Assembly: GCF_016313185.1 (NCBI RefSeq)
Contig: NZ_CP066218.1
Coordinates: 186,001-250,000 of the forward strand
Direction: 5' to 3'
Length of the DNA: 64,000 nucleotides
DNA from: Mycolicibacterium baixiangningiae
Lineage (GTDB): Bacteria > Actinomycetota > Actinomycetes > Mycobacteriales > Mycobacteriaceae
The notes beneath the pieces were generated by a model. That model saw only the letters and a program-made list of their open reading frames with translations, had not been told where the DNA came from and ran no database searches. Within the stretch, counting starts at the first letter, position 1. Each line of letters starts with the position of its first letter. The position numbers were made by a program, and so were the translations under genes. Below, piece by piece: positions 49,280 through 59,000 of this stretch.

Positions 49280-49375
49280 GCCCTACAGAGTAACGGTGTG
49301 CCCCCGCGGAACGGCCCGGCCTGACGGGCGCGCCGCGGCGAGTGGGCCGGCAGTGACGGCGGTTACGCTCGTCGC

Positions 49376-50521
49376 ATGTCAGAGGGTGCGTTCATGGACG
49401 ATCAGTCGGTGTCGCCGCTCGTCCGGAAGGCGGCCGCGTGGTCGTGGCGGCTGCTGATCATCTTCGGTGCGCTGCTCGCGGTGCTGTGGGTAATCGGACA
49501 GATCGAGATCATCGTCGTGCCGGTGGCGTTGGCCACGATGCTGGCGGCGCTGCTCATGCCGGCGGTGGACTTCCTCGACCGCCGCGGCGCCCCGCGCGGC
49601 GGTGCCGTCGCGCTGGTGCTGCTCACCGGCATCGCGGTCGTCGGCGGCCTCCTCACCTTCGTCGTCAGCCAGTTCATCGAAGGTATGCCGGCGCTCGGTG
49701 AACAGATCACGCGAAGCATCGACGGGTTGCGGGTGTGGCTGGTCGAGGGTCCGCTGAACCTGAGCCGCGAACAGATCGACAACGCGGGCAACGCCGCGAT
49801 CGAGGCGGTCCGCAACAATCAGGAACGGCTGACCAGCGGTGCGTTGTCGACCGCCGGCACCATCACCGAGATCGTCACCGGGGCGCTGCTGGTGCTGTTC
49901 ACGCTGATCTTCCTGCTGCACGGTGGCCGCAACATCTTCAACTTCATCACCAAGGTCTTCCCGCCCGACGTGCGCACCCGGGTCCGCGGGGCCGGGCGCG
50001 CCGGGTTCCACTCGCTGATCGGCTACGTGCGGGCCACGTTCCTGGTGGCGCTGGTCGACGCGATCGGCATCGGTACGGGCCTGGCGATCATGGCTGTGCC
50101 GCTGGCGCTGCCACTGGCCTCGCTGGTGTTCCTCGGTGCGTTCGTCCCACTGATCGGCGCGGTGCTCACCGGTTTCCTTGCCGTGATCGTCGCACTGCTG
50201 ACCAAGGGTTTGGTCTACGCGCTGATCACGCTCGGCCTGATCCTGGCTGTCCAGCAACTGGAAGGCCACGTCCTGCAGCCGCTGGTGATGGGCCGCGCGG
50301 TGTCGATCCACCCGCTGGCCGTGGTGCTGGCCATCACCGGCGGCGGTGTACTCGCCGGAATCGTCGGCGCGCTGCTCGCGGTGCCCGCCGTGGCGTTCCT
50401 CAACAGCGCCATCCGGGTGCTGCTCGCGCGCGACCAGGAGGCCGAGGTCGAGAACCTCGAGGCCGACGACGGACCCCGCATCCAGGCGGAACCCGACGAC
50501 GTCGAGGAGAAGGTCGACTAG
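49376..50521 (+). CDS. AI-2E family transporter, Rv0205-like
   Basis: The 381-aa protein has eight hydrophobic segments with the family traits: [23 protein letters not shown] early, [52 protein letters not shown] and a [20 protein letters not shown] loop. The family includes the AI-2 exporter TqsA and Na+/H+ antiporter-like members; the substrate here is unknown. Its TAG stop is part of the CTAG duplicated by the adjacent IS element. Confidence 0.88.
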   Translation: MSEGAFMDDQSVSPLVRKAAAWSWRLLIIFGALLAVLWVIGQIEIIVVPVALATMLAALLMPAVDFLDRRGAPRGGAVALVLLTGIAVVGGLLTFVVSQFIEGMPALGEQITRSIDGLRVWLVEGPLNLSREQIDNAGNAAIEAVRNNQERLTSGALSTAGTITEIVTGALLVLFTLIFLLHGGRNIFNFITKVFPPDVRTRVRGAGRAGFHSLIGYVRATFLVALVDAIGIGTGLAIMAVPLALPLASLVFLGAFVPLIGAVLTGFLAVIVALLTKGLVYALITLGLILAVQQLEGHVLQPLVMGRAVSIHPLAVVLAITGGGVLAGIVGALLAVPAVAFLNSAIRVLLARDQEAEVENLEADDGPRIQAEPDDVEEKVD

Positions 50522-51617
50522 CTGTCGTGACCTGACACGTTGTTGTCAGGCGGCGAGCCGGCTGATGGGTGGTTTTCCGCCGAGGGCGGAGTGGCCTCGT
50601 TGAGTGTTGTAGCGGCGTAGGAATCGGTCAAGGCCTTGTGTGCGCAGACTGTTGGATGACCAGGGGCGCGCGTAGGCCCATTCGGTGAGCAGGGTCCGGT
50701 TGAATCGCTCAGCTTTGCCGTTGGTCCAGGGGCAACCTGGTCGGATGAATCGGCGTTTGAGTTGCCATGCCGAGCACACCCAGCCCCAGTTCGTGCCGCG
50801 CCGGTAGACCAGGGCGTTGTCGGTGAGTAGACGCCGCACACGCACACCGTGGTCGGCGAACCAGGCCAACGCCCGGTGCAGGAATCCGGCGCAGGTCAGG
50901 TCCTTCTCGTCGGGCAGCACTTCGCTGTAGGCCAGCCGGGTGTAGTCATCGATGGCGGTGTGGACGTAGTCGTAGCCGATCCTGGTCTTCTTGTGTCTGT
51001 GGGCAACTGAGACCGCAGCGTCGCGCCCGTGCAGCCGCCACCCGCCCCCTGCAGGGATGCGGCCGAGCTTTTTGACATCGACATGGACTAGTGATCCGGG
51101 TGTGCGGTGTTCGTAGCGGTTGGCGCTGCGCCGCGATGACCGCACCGCCTCTCCCGTGATCGGGTCGATCGCAGACAGATGGGGCACTTCGTGGCGTGCC
51201 AGGATCCGTCCGACCGTCGACGGATTGAGACCGAGTTCGGCGGCGAGCACCACCGCGCCCCGCTTGCGGCGTCGCCGAGCTGCCAGCACTTTCTGTTCGA
51301 CCCGCCTACTGGTGCGCTGGGGCATCCGGATCGGCCGCGAGGACCGGTCGGCCAGCGCCGCGTCGCCGCCCTGGGCGTGCCGGCGTAGCCACTTGTACAC
51401 CGTTGACCGCGAAACACCCAGCTGTTCAGCCACATGCGCGGGCGGCCAACCAGCAGCGACACGCTCAACGATCAGGCGACGAGCGAACAGGTTGGTACGG
51501 GCGTTAGCGTGAGACACGAGGACCTCCTACGGGTGAATGCCAGACACATCCACTCCGTCAGGAGGTCCTCCCAATTTCAAGCAGGCACGCCGTCAACAAC
51601 CTCCCGGGTCACGACAA
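50522..51617 (-). mobile_element. IS481-family insertion sequence, about 1.1 kb
   Basis: The element has one transposase gene and imperfect terminal inverted repeats: both ends read TGTCGTGACC inward (50523-50532, and the complement of 51616-51607), followed after 6 bp by GTTGTTG. It is flanked by a direct repeat CTAG (50518-50521 and 51618-51621). It inserted at the stop codon of the AI-2E gene, in a gap of only about 6 bp to the ECF sigma gene, and disrupts neither. Both ends are intact, so it may still move. Confidence 0.88.
50546..51517 (-). CDS. IS481-family transposase
   Basis: The 323-aa protein has an N-terminal HTH (AHVAEQLGVSRSTVYKWLRRH, about 27-47), a second HTH, and an integrase core. 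The DDE residues are Asp147 (VHVDVKKLG), Asp233 (LTDNALVYR) and Glu270 (TNGKAERFNRTL), and the C-terminal YNTQRGHSALGGKPP motif is typical of IS481/IS3-like enzymes. The frame is complete, with no stop or shift. Confidence 0.93.
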   Translation of the reverse strand: MSHANARTNLFARRLIVERVAAGWPPAHVAEQLGVSRSTVYKWLRRHAQGGDAALADRSSRPIRMPQRTSRRVEQKVLAARRRRKRGAVVLAAELGLNPSTVGRILARHEVPHLSAIDPITGEAVRSSRRSANRYEHRTPGSLVHVDVKKLGRIPAGGGWRLHGRDAAVSVAHRHKKTRIGYDYVHTAIDDYTRLAYSEVLPDEKDLTCAGFLHRALAWFADHGVRVRRLLTDNALVYRRGTNWGWVCSAWQLKRRFIRPGCPWTNGKAERFNRTLLTEWAYARPWSSNSLRTQGLDRFLRRYNTQRGHSALGGKPPISRLAA

Positions 51618-51627
51618 CTAGCCGGGT

Positions 51628-52236
51628 TCAGGCGGCCGCGACGAGCCGCCGACGACGTGCCGTCCCACCGAGCAGCACACGTAGCTGTCGTCGCGCCCGG
51701 TGGAGTCGTGACATCACCGTCCCGAGGGGTGTGCCCATCATGTCGGCGATGACCGCGTACGGGTAGCCCTCGACATCCGCCAGGTATACGACCATCCTGA
51801 ACTCGTCGCTCAAGGCGGCCATGGCTGACTGCACCTCGGAGTCTGGTTGTGCGACAAGAAATGTCACCTCGGCGGGCGCCGTGCTGCTTGCCTTGTGAAA
51901 GGCAGGCTCATCGGCGAAGTCCTCGATCGGCACTTCGCTCGGGCGCCGCTGCGCGGCTCGGTGGTTGTTGATCCAGGTGTTCTTCAGAATCCGGTACATC
52001 CACGCTCTGGTGTTCGTGCCGGGACTGAAGGTCGCGAAACTGCGGTATGCGCTAACGAACGTGTCCTGAACCAGGTCTTCGGCATCGGACGCGCGGTTGG
52101 TCATCCGCATCGCCGCGCGGAGCAACTCGGCGCGCAGTGGAATCACTTCTATCGCGAAACGCGTTGTGAGTGAGTCGGTGTCGTGGTCGAAGGCGGTGCT
52201 GTCACTTGATCTGTCTTCTGTCGCTACGGATCTCAT
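51628..52236 (-). CDS. ECF sigma factor, SigH/RpoE-like
   Basis: The 202-aa protein has region 2 (AAMRMTNRASDAEDLVQDTFVSAYRSFATFSPGTNTRAWMYRILKNTWINNHR) and region 4 (DEFRMVVYLADVEGYPYAVIADMMGTPLGTVMSRLHRARRQL), very like the SigH group. ATG 52236 is chosen because the upstream extension does not resemble the family. SigH-type genes are usually followed by a zinc anti-sigma gene (RshA type). Here the IS element and the convergent AI-2E gene follow instead, so this is an orphan. Confidence 0.85.
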   Translation of the reverse strand: MRSVATEDRSSDSTAFDHDTDSLTTRFAIEVIPLRAELLRAAMRMTNRASDAEDLVQDTFVSAYRSFATFSPGTNTRAWMYRILKNTWINNHRAAQRRPSEVPIEDFADEPAFHKASSTAPAEVTFLVAQPDSEVQSAMAALSDEFRMVVYLADVEGYPYAVIADMMGTPLGTVMSRLHRARRQLRVLLGGTARRRRLVAAA

Positions 52237-52462
52237 GGGTCCGACGTTAGGCACCGCTCTGAGCGCAGGCAGCGTTCTCACACCGAACTCAAAGATCTGT
52301 AGGGCAAATATCTCTGGCGCAGAACAGATCTCACCCGACCAAGACATCCGGGACGACCCATATGGATCTCCTATGAGTTGTCGGGGCGAGCCACGTCTCG
52401 GGTGATAGTGGGCTGACCGAACCGTCCCCCGAGCAGCGCGGGGTCGGACACCTCGAAACAGC

Positions 52463-52480
52463 TCTATGAGATGTCTATGA
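52463..52480 (+). promoter_or_regulatory. 11-bp-phased direct repeat TCTATGA upstream of response regulator
   Basis: TCTATGA occurs at 52463-52469 and 52474-52480, exactly 11 bp apart. CTATGA appears once more at 52371-52376. Tandem half-sites on one face of the helix are how OmpR/PhoP-type regulators bind, so autoregulation of the gene at 52521 is likely. Confidence 0.5.
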
Positions 52481-52520
52481 AGACTGGTACAGGCCCCGGC
52501 GAAGGCGCGACAATGAGGCG

Positions 52521-53288
52521 ATGACGTCCGCGCCCGTCAACGACCACCGACCCCGTCGCGCAATCCTGGGCCAGCTGCCGAGGATGTACCGCGCCGACGG
52601 ATCGGCGATCCGCGTCCTACTCGTCGACGACGAACGCGCCTTGACGAACCTGGTCCGGATGGCTCTGCAGTACGAGGGCTGGGACATCGACGTCGCTCAC
52701 GACGCCGCGGAAGCCGTCGACAAGTACACCGCCAACACCCCGGACGTCCTCGTGCTCGACATCATGCTGCCCGACACCGACGGGCTCGGCGTGCTTGCCC
52801 AGATCCGCGACTCCGGCACCTACACCCCGACCCTGTTCCTCACCGCGCGTGATTCGGTGGCCGACCGGGTCACCGGGTTGACCGCCGGCGGTGATGACTA
52901 CATGACCAAACCGTTCTCGCTCGAAGAACTCGTGGCCCGACTACGCGGACTGTTGCGAAGGACGGCTTACCTCACTCCGGCCGACAATGAATCGCTGCGG
53001 GTCGGCGATCTCGCACTCGACGCCGCGAGCCACGAGGTGACCCGCGGCGGCGCGCCGATCTCGTTGACCTCCACCGAGTTCGAACTGCTCAGGTTTCTGA
53101 TGCGCAATCCGCGACGGGCGTTGAGCCGCAGCGAGATCCTGCGGCGGGTGTGGGAGTACGACTTCGGCGGACGGTCCAGCATCGTCGACTTGTATGTGTC
53201 GTATCTGCGCAAGAAGGTCGACACCGGCCACCAACCGATGATTCACACCGTGCGCGGCGTCGGATACATGTTGCGGCCACCGGAATGA
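52521..53288 (+). CDS. OmpR/PhoP-family response regulator
   Basis: The 255-aa protein has a receiver domain with VDDE (35-38), phospho-acceptor Asp80 (VLVLDIMLP) and KPF. The effector domain has STEFELLRFLMRNPRRALSRSEILRRVWEYDFGG and SSIVDLYVSYLRKK. It is closest in feel to mycobacterial PhoP/TrcR. It overlaps its kinase gene by four bases. It has no counterpart at this place in the M. tuberculosis order. Confidence 0.88.
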   Translation: MTSAPVNDHRPRRAILGQLPRMYRADGSAIRVLLVDDERALTNLVRMALQYEGWDIDVAHDAAEAVDKYTANTPDVLVLDIMLPDTDGLGVLAQIRDSGTYTPTLFLTARDSVADRVTGLTAGGDDYMTKPFSLEELVARLRGLLRRTAYLTPADNESLRVGDLALDAASHEVTRGGAPISLTSTEFELLRFLMRNPRRALSRSEILRRVWEYDFGGRSSIVDLYVSYLRKKVDTGHQPMIHTVRGVGYMLRPPE

Positions 53289-54796
53289 AACGTATGTGGC
53301 AGAGCTGGTCTCTGCTCCGGCAACTGTTGGTCGGTGTCTCGGTGGTGGTCATGATCGCCATGGCGACTGTCGGGGCGATGTCGGTGGTGACCCTGCGTTC
53401 ATCGGTGCTCGGCGTCATCGACACGCAACTGGCAGCCTCGGCCGACGGGTTCGGCAAGACGGTCACCAAGTACCGGACCACGCCATTGCCCACGGGAGAG
53501 CTCCCACCACCGGGAACGATGAAACCGCTCGGGCTCGTGATGGGCCAGTCGCCGGGGAACGTCGTGGCGATGATCCGGGGCGGGGATGTCGTCGACTCGG
53601 CGCACTTCGCCGACGGTGAGGCGCAGGCGGTGCCGCCCACGGCTCTCGCGGCGATGGTTGCCGAGTCGTCGACCGGCGCCGCACCTCGCAGCGTCGAACT
53701 GCCCGGACTGGGTTGGTACCGGATGGTCAGTCAACCCGGCGACGGCGACGAGATCCTGGTGACCGGGGTTTCGTGGGCACCGGCATGGGACGCGATGATG
53801 CGGGTCACCGGCATCATCTCCGGGATCACGGTGTTCGCGCTGGTGCTCACGGCGTTGAGTACCGTCGCGATCGTGCGCTTCGCGCTGCGCCCGTTGCGCC
53901 GGGTCGCCGCGACCGCCGCGGAGGTGGCGACGCTGCCACTCGACCGGGACAACCATGCGATCGCGGTCCGGGTGCCCACCGGTGACACAGACCCCCGCAC
54001 CGAGGTCGGCCTCGTCGGTGACACGCTCAACCGGTTGCTCGACCACGTCGAACAAGCACTGGCCGACGTGGCCGCATCCGACCGACGGATGCGCCAGTTC
54101 ATCACCGATGCCAGCCACGAACTCCGCACCCCGCTGGCCGCCATCCACGGCTACGCCGAACTGACGCGCCAGGACAGTTCGGTGCTTCCCGAGACCACCG
54201 AGTACTCGTTGGCACGTATCGAATCCGAGGCGCGACGGATGAATTCACTGGTCGCCGACCTGCTGCTGTTGGCCAGGCTCGACGAAGGCGACGATCTCAA
54301 CGCCACCGAGGTCTCTCTCACGCAGATCGTCGTCGACGCGGTCAACGATGCGGCGGTGTCCGCACCGACACACCGCTGGTTGACCGCGCTGCCCGATGCC
54401 GTGGTGTGGGTGCGCGGTGATCGGGCCCGGCTGCACCAGGCGCTGGCCAACCTGCTGTCCAACGCGCGCGTGCACACGCCGGCGGGCACCACGGTGGAGA
54501 CCTCCCTCGAAACCGGACAGGCCGACGACGGCACGGCGTACGTCGAGCTGACGGTGACTGACGATGGCACGGGGATCGACGAAGACTTGCTGCCCCACTT
54601 ATTCGAGCGGTTCGTCCGCGCCGACAAGTCGAGATCGCGCCAGGCGGGAAGTTTCGGATTGGGGCTGTCGATCACCGCGTCCATCGTCGAGGCACACGGT
54701 GGTTCTATTCATGCCCGATCCGACAGGGGGACAACGATGTTCACCGTGCGTATGCCGACAGTCTCGGCGGCTGTCGAGTACGCCACCTCAACGTGA
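53285..54796 (+). CDS. Sensor histidine kinase (TrcS/PhoR-like)
   Basis: The 503-aa protein has two membrane spans (about 14-36 and 176-198) around a periplasmic sensor of about 140 residues, then HAMP (199-255). The phospho-acceptor is His278 in TDASHELRTPLAAIHGY, with N box NLLSNARVHTP and G boxes DDGTGID and FGLGLSI. ATG 53285 overlaps the regulator stop (ATGA). It faces the DUF2855 gene, with a 24-bp gap at its end. Confidence 0.88.
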   Translation: MKRMWQSWSLLRQLLVGVSVVVMIAMATVGAMSVVTLRSSVLGVIDTQLAASADGFGKTVTKYRTTPLPTGELPPPGTMKPLGLVMGQSPGNVVAMIRGGDVVDSAHFADGEAQAVPPTALAAMVAESSTGAAPRSVELPGLGWYRMVSQPGDGDEILVTGVSWAPAWDAMMRVTGIISGITVFALVLTALSTVAIVRFALRPLRRVAATAAEVATLPLDRDNHAIAVRVPTGDTDPRTEVGLVGDTLNRLLDHVEQALADVAASDRRMRQFITDASHELRTPLAAIHGYAELTRQDSSVLPETTEYSLARIESEARRMNSLVADLLLLARLDEGDDLNATEVSLTQIVVDAVNDAAVSAPTHRWLTALPDAVVWVRGDRARLHQALANLLSNARVHTPAGTTVETSLETGQADDGTAYVELTVTDDGTGIDEDLLPHLFERFVRADKSRSRQAGSFGLGLSITASIVEAHGGSIHARSDRGTTMFTVRMPTVSAAVEYATST

Positions 54797-54820
54797 ATCG
54801 TCACCGCGGCCGTGGTGACG

Positions 54821-55918
54821 TCAGGGTCGAATGACCACCGCCGACAGCGGATCCGACTGCCCGGCGACGATGTCGCGCCACACCGGTTCGGTGGCGGTCA
54901 ATCCGTTGACCGTCGTGATCCGCAGCCACCGCGCTGCCCACGTGGTCAGGTCCGCACGCGCGTCGTCGTACATGGCTTGCACCGCTTGCCAGCCGCGTTC
55001 ACGCACCATGTCCACTTCGCGGTCACCGGTGTTGAAACGCGTCAGCGCAGGCCCCGGGGTCGACGGCAGTAAACGCAGATGTGTACCTCCGACGGCGATG
55101 CTCTCCACCAGCCGGCTGCCGAGCCGGTCGTGTACGGCGGTGGTGACCTCCGCCGATCCCGCGACATCCACGTACACGGACCCGTCGCGGATCTGGTCGA
55201 CCTCGTCATAGCCGAGAACCTGGGTGTAGACGGCCAGCGACTGGGCAACCGGGCGGTGCCTGCTGCTGGTCAGTCCGATGACGTCGACCCCGGCGCGGGT
55301 CAGCAGTCGACTGAGCGCTGCCGCGCTGCGACTCGACGCGCTCGAGACCACCACGGTGCGCGCCCCGGTGGCGGTGACGTCGGCGGCCAACAGCGCGGCG
55401 AAGGGATGAACGGCCAGCAGCACCGTCTCGATGTCTGCCTCGATCGATCGAGGATCGCTGACGACGGGGGTGAGTCGACGGTAGATCGGGAGCATGCCGA
55501 CGCGCTGCTCATCGATCGACAACAAGCCGGTCTCGGTCGAGGTGAGTCGCACCTCCGCATGTGTTGCCATCGGGAGGAAGCCCCCGACGCGGGTACCGAC
55601 GGTGGCCACCGACGGGTCGGCGGCGATGACTTCGGCGATCCCCCATACCGGTACCCGCCCGCGGTCCGGCTTCGGTGACGGGAAGGCGTCCAGAGTCCGC
55701 AGCACGTCGTTGACGATGACGTAGGTGAGATTGTTGGCGGCAAGGCTGAACCGTTCGACGGCCAGGACCACGTTTCCCGTCAGGCCGGTGGGAAGCGGCT
55801 CCTGCACCGTCACGAACCCGTCGAACGGACTGTCACGGTGGACCTCCAGGACGGAGGATTCGCCGACGCCCGTCAGCCCCGGTGTGTCATGACTGCCGAC
55901 CAATGAAGTGCCTTCCAC
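54821..55918 (-). CDS. DUF2855 family protein
   Basis: The 365-aa protein is related to the medium-chain dehydrogenase fold without zinc-site cysteines: a VLAVERFSLAANNLTYVIVNDVL opening, then VWGIAEV and a Rossmann-like VVVSSASSRSAAALSRLL. DUF2855 proteins are of unknown function. It is probably monocistronic, converging on the two-component system and lying 84 bp upstream of the mmpL3 end. Confidence 0.77.
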   Translation of the reverse strand: MEGTSLVGSHDTPGLTGVGESSVLEVHRDSPFDGFVTVQEPLPTGLTGNVVLAVERFSLAANNLTYVIVNDVLRTLDAFPSPKPDRGRVPVWGIAEVIAADPSVATVGTRVGGFLPMATHAEVRLTSTETGLLSIDEQRVGMLPIYRRLTPVVSDPRSIEADIETVLLAVHPFAALLAADVTATGARTVVVSSASSRSAAALSRLLTRAGVDVIGLTSSRHRPVAQSLAVYTQVLGYDEVDQIRDGSVYVDVAGSAEVTTAVHDRLGSRLVESIAVGGTHLRLLPSTPGPALTRFNTGDREVDMVRERGWQAVQAMYDDARADLTTWAARWLRITTVNGLTATEPVWRDIVAGQSDPLSAVVIRP

Positions 55919-56002
55919 GAGGGAACCTTGATCGGTGGAGCAATGTTCATGGACACGGTTATTCCTCGAACAGCTGACGAGGCGCGCTACGGCTGCGCGC
56001 TC

Positions 56003-59000
56003 CTACATCCGGCCCTCTCGGCGCAGCAGGTCGGCGGCGCTCATGCCACCACCGCGGCGCTTCGGATCCTCCGGGGTGTTGAGCTTCTCGGTCGACTCCG
56101 GATCCTTCTGGTTTGGATCCTTCTGGGCTGGATCCTTCTGGGCCGGGATCTTTGTCGTCGCGTCACCCTCGGGCTGCTGAGGCGGCTGCGGCTGAGGCGG
56201 ACGCTGCACCGGGATCGCCGTCGTCGGCTCGTTGCCCTCGGGTTCGGGCTGCGGCGCCCCGGCCCGCATGGCCGTCGTCGGTTCGGCCGACGGCTGCGGT
56301 GGGCGCGGGGGCTGGCCGCCGGAACCGGACGGACCGCCACGCAGTTCGCCGAGCCACGACTCGATCTCGCGCTCTTCGCGCTTCGGCCCCGGCCCGGTGG
56401 GCCGCGGCGTGCGCTGCGTGGTCGCGGTGTTGACCGCACCCCGCACCGCGTTCTTCGCCACCGACAGCCGGGTGGTCGGCGGTTCCTGCGCGGGACCGGG
56501 CCGGTTGGTCGGGATCCGGGTTGTCCCCGCGACCGAGGGGCCGTTCAGCCGGGGCGGGCCCGGCGGAATGCGGGTGGGGCCGACGCGGCCCTCGACACCG
56601 GGGTGGGTCGGGTCGTGCGGCGGCCGCGGCCGCTGCGGCACCGGGGCGCCGGCGCCGACCAGCGCCTGATCGTCGGCGGGGTCGCGGACCAGCGGGCGCT
56701 TGCGCTCGTCGGGCAGTTCGGTCTCGCCGAGGCCGAGCCGTTCCTGGATCCGCTTCATCCAGCGCGGTGCCCACCAGCAGTCGTCGCCCAACATCTTCAT
56801 GACTGCCGGCACCAGGAACATCCGGATGATCGTCGCGTCCAGCAGCAGCGCGAGGAGCAGGCCGAAGGCCAGGTACTTCATCATCACCAGATCGGAGAAC
56901 ACGAATGCTCCGGCGACGACGGCCAGCACCAGTGCGGCACCGGTGATCAGGCGGCCCGTGGTGGCCGTGCCGACCCGGATGGCCTCGGCCGTGGACAGTC
57001 CGCGGGCCCTGGCCTCCACCATGCGGGACACCAGGAACACCTCGTAGTCGGTCGACAGACCCCAGATGACCGCGATGATCAGACCGATCATCGGTGCCAT
57101 CAGCGGCTGCGGCGTGTAGTTCATCAGCCCGGAGCCGTGCCCCTCGACGAACATCCACGTCAGGATGCCCATCGTCGAACCCAGCGTGAGGGCGCTCATC
57201 AGCGCGGCCTTGATCGGCAGCACCAGTGAGCCGAACGCCAGGAACATCAGGATCGTCGTGGTGACGATCAGGATGGCGACCATCAACGGCAGCTTGTCGA
57301 ACAGGCTGTGGATGCTGTCCTGTTCGAGCGCCGGTGTGCCGCCGACCCACACGCTGACCCCGCGCGGTGGGGACAGGTCGCGCAGCTGGTCGATCTTCGC
57401 CGCCGCCTCGTTGCGGTTCTCCAGACCGTTCTGGATCACCCGCACCGACGGGTCCTCCGAGCCGCCCTCCTGGACCGAGCGCTCCTGCCACATCTTCGAC
57501 GGATCGTTGTCCGGGTCGATGAACCCGTTGATCGTCATGGCCTTGGCGCGCATGTCCGCGAGCTGCTGATCGGTGATCGGCTCGCCGTTGTCGCTCTTGA
57601 GTACCAGCGTCAGCGGTTCGGTGCGGAAGCCGGGGAAGCTGCGGTCGAAGTCCTCCTGCGCCGAACGAACCGAGTTGTCCGGTGGCAGGTACTTCTCGCT
57701 GATGCCACCCAGGGAGAGCTGTCCCAGCGGAATGATCAGCAGGATCATCACGATGACGATCGGCACGGCGAACGCCGCGGGTCGCTTCATCACCCGGGTG
57801 ACGAGCTTGCCCCAGAAGCCGTTCTCCACCTCTGCGCGCGTCTTGTTCTTCTGCGTCTTCTCCGCAAGCCAGTGCAGCCACCACACGATGGGGCGGCGCG
57901 CCAGCGGTACGTACCGCGCAAGGGCGAGGCCGAAGGTGACGACCACGAGGAAGATGACGATGCCGAGTAGCATCCAGTAGACGCCGCTGCCGATGACGCC
58001 GTTGTCCTTCAGCGCGATCACGCCGTAGGCCATCGCACCGTACAGCGCGGTATAGCCGAGGATCAGGCCGATCGTCGCCAAGTTGGCGCCCTGCTCACCT
58101 GTCTGCTTGATGCGCTTGCGGGCGATGTGGCCGAGCGCGATGCCCACGGGCGGCACCAGCAGCCCGAGCGGGATGGACGCGATGGCGAACGTGTTGGTCT
58201 TGTGGTTCGCAGGGTCGGCCTCGATCGGATCGGGCAGCGCGAACTTGATCAGCGTCTTGACGCCCAGCGCGTCGACCCTGGGGCCGAGGATCGCCAGCGC
58301 GGCGGCCAGCACGGTGATCGACAGAATCGCCGCCAGCATCACCGAGGCGATGATCGCGTACGTGATCGACTTCAAGAACCCCTGCGGGAACAGCAGCAGC
58401 GGGACGGACGAGGCGACCAGGATGACCGCGGAGAACATGACGGTGCGGCCGGATGTCATCACGGTGCGGCGTACTGCCGCCTCGGTGTCGTAACCTTCGG
58501 CGAGTTCCTCACGGAATCGGCTGACCATGAACAACCCGTAGTCGACGGCGATGCCCAGGCCCATGAGCGTCACCACCGGCTGGGCGAAGAAGTGCACGGG
58601 GATGAATTCGGCGATCAGCCGCATGATGCCCAGCGCGCCGGCGATGGTGAGGCCGCCGATGAGGCCGGGGAGCGCCGCGGCGATCACGCCGCCGAAGACG
58701 AAGAACAACACCACGCACACCAGTGGGATGGCGGCCACCTCGGCGCGCTTCTGGTCCTCGCCGATGCTGCCGGTCAGTTCGCTGGCCAGTGGGTTGAGGC
58801 CCGCCAGCTGGATGTCGCCGCCGTTGATCTGCTGCAGGTCGGGTTCGACGATCTGGTAGTTCTTCAGGATCTCGTCGTCGGTGTCGCCTTTGAGCGGGAT
58901 GCTGACGAACGTCTTGGACAGATCGCCGGTCTTCATCTGCTGCACGGTCTCGCTGGCGGCGTCGGGCGCCCGCAGCCAGCCGACCCAGCTCACCACCTGA

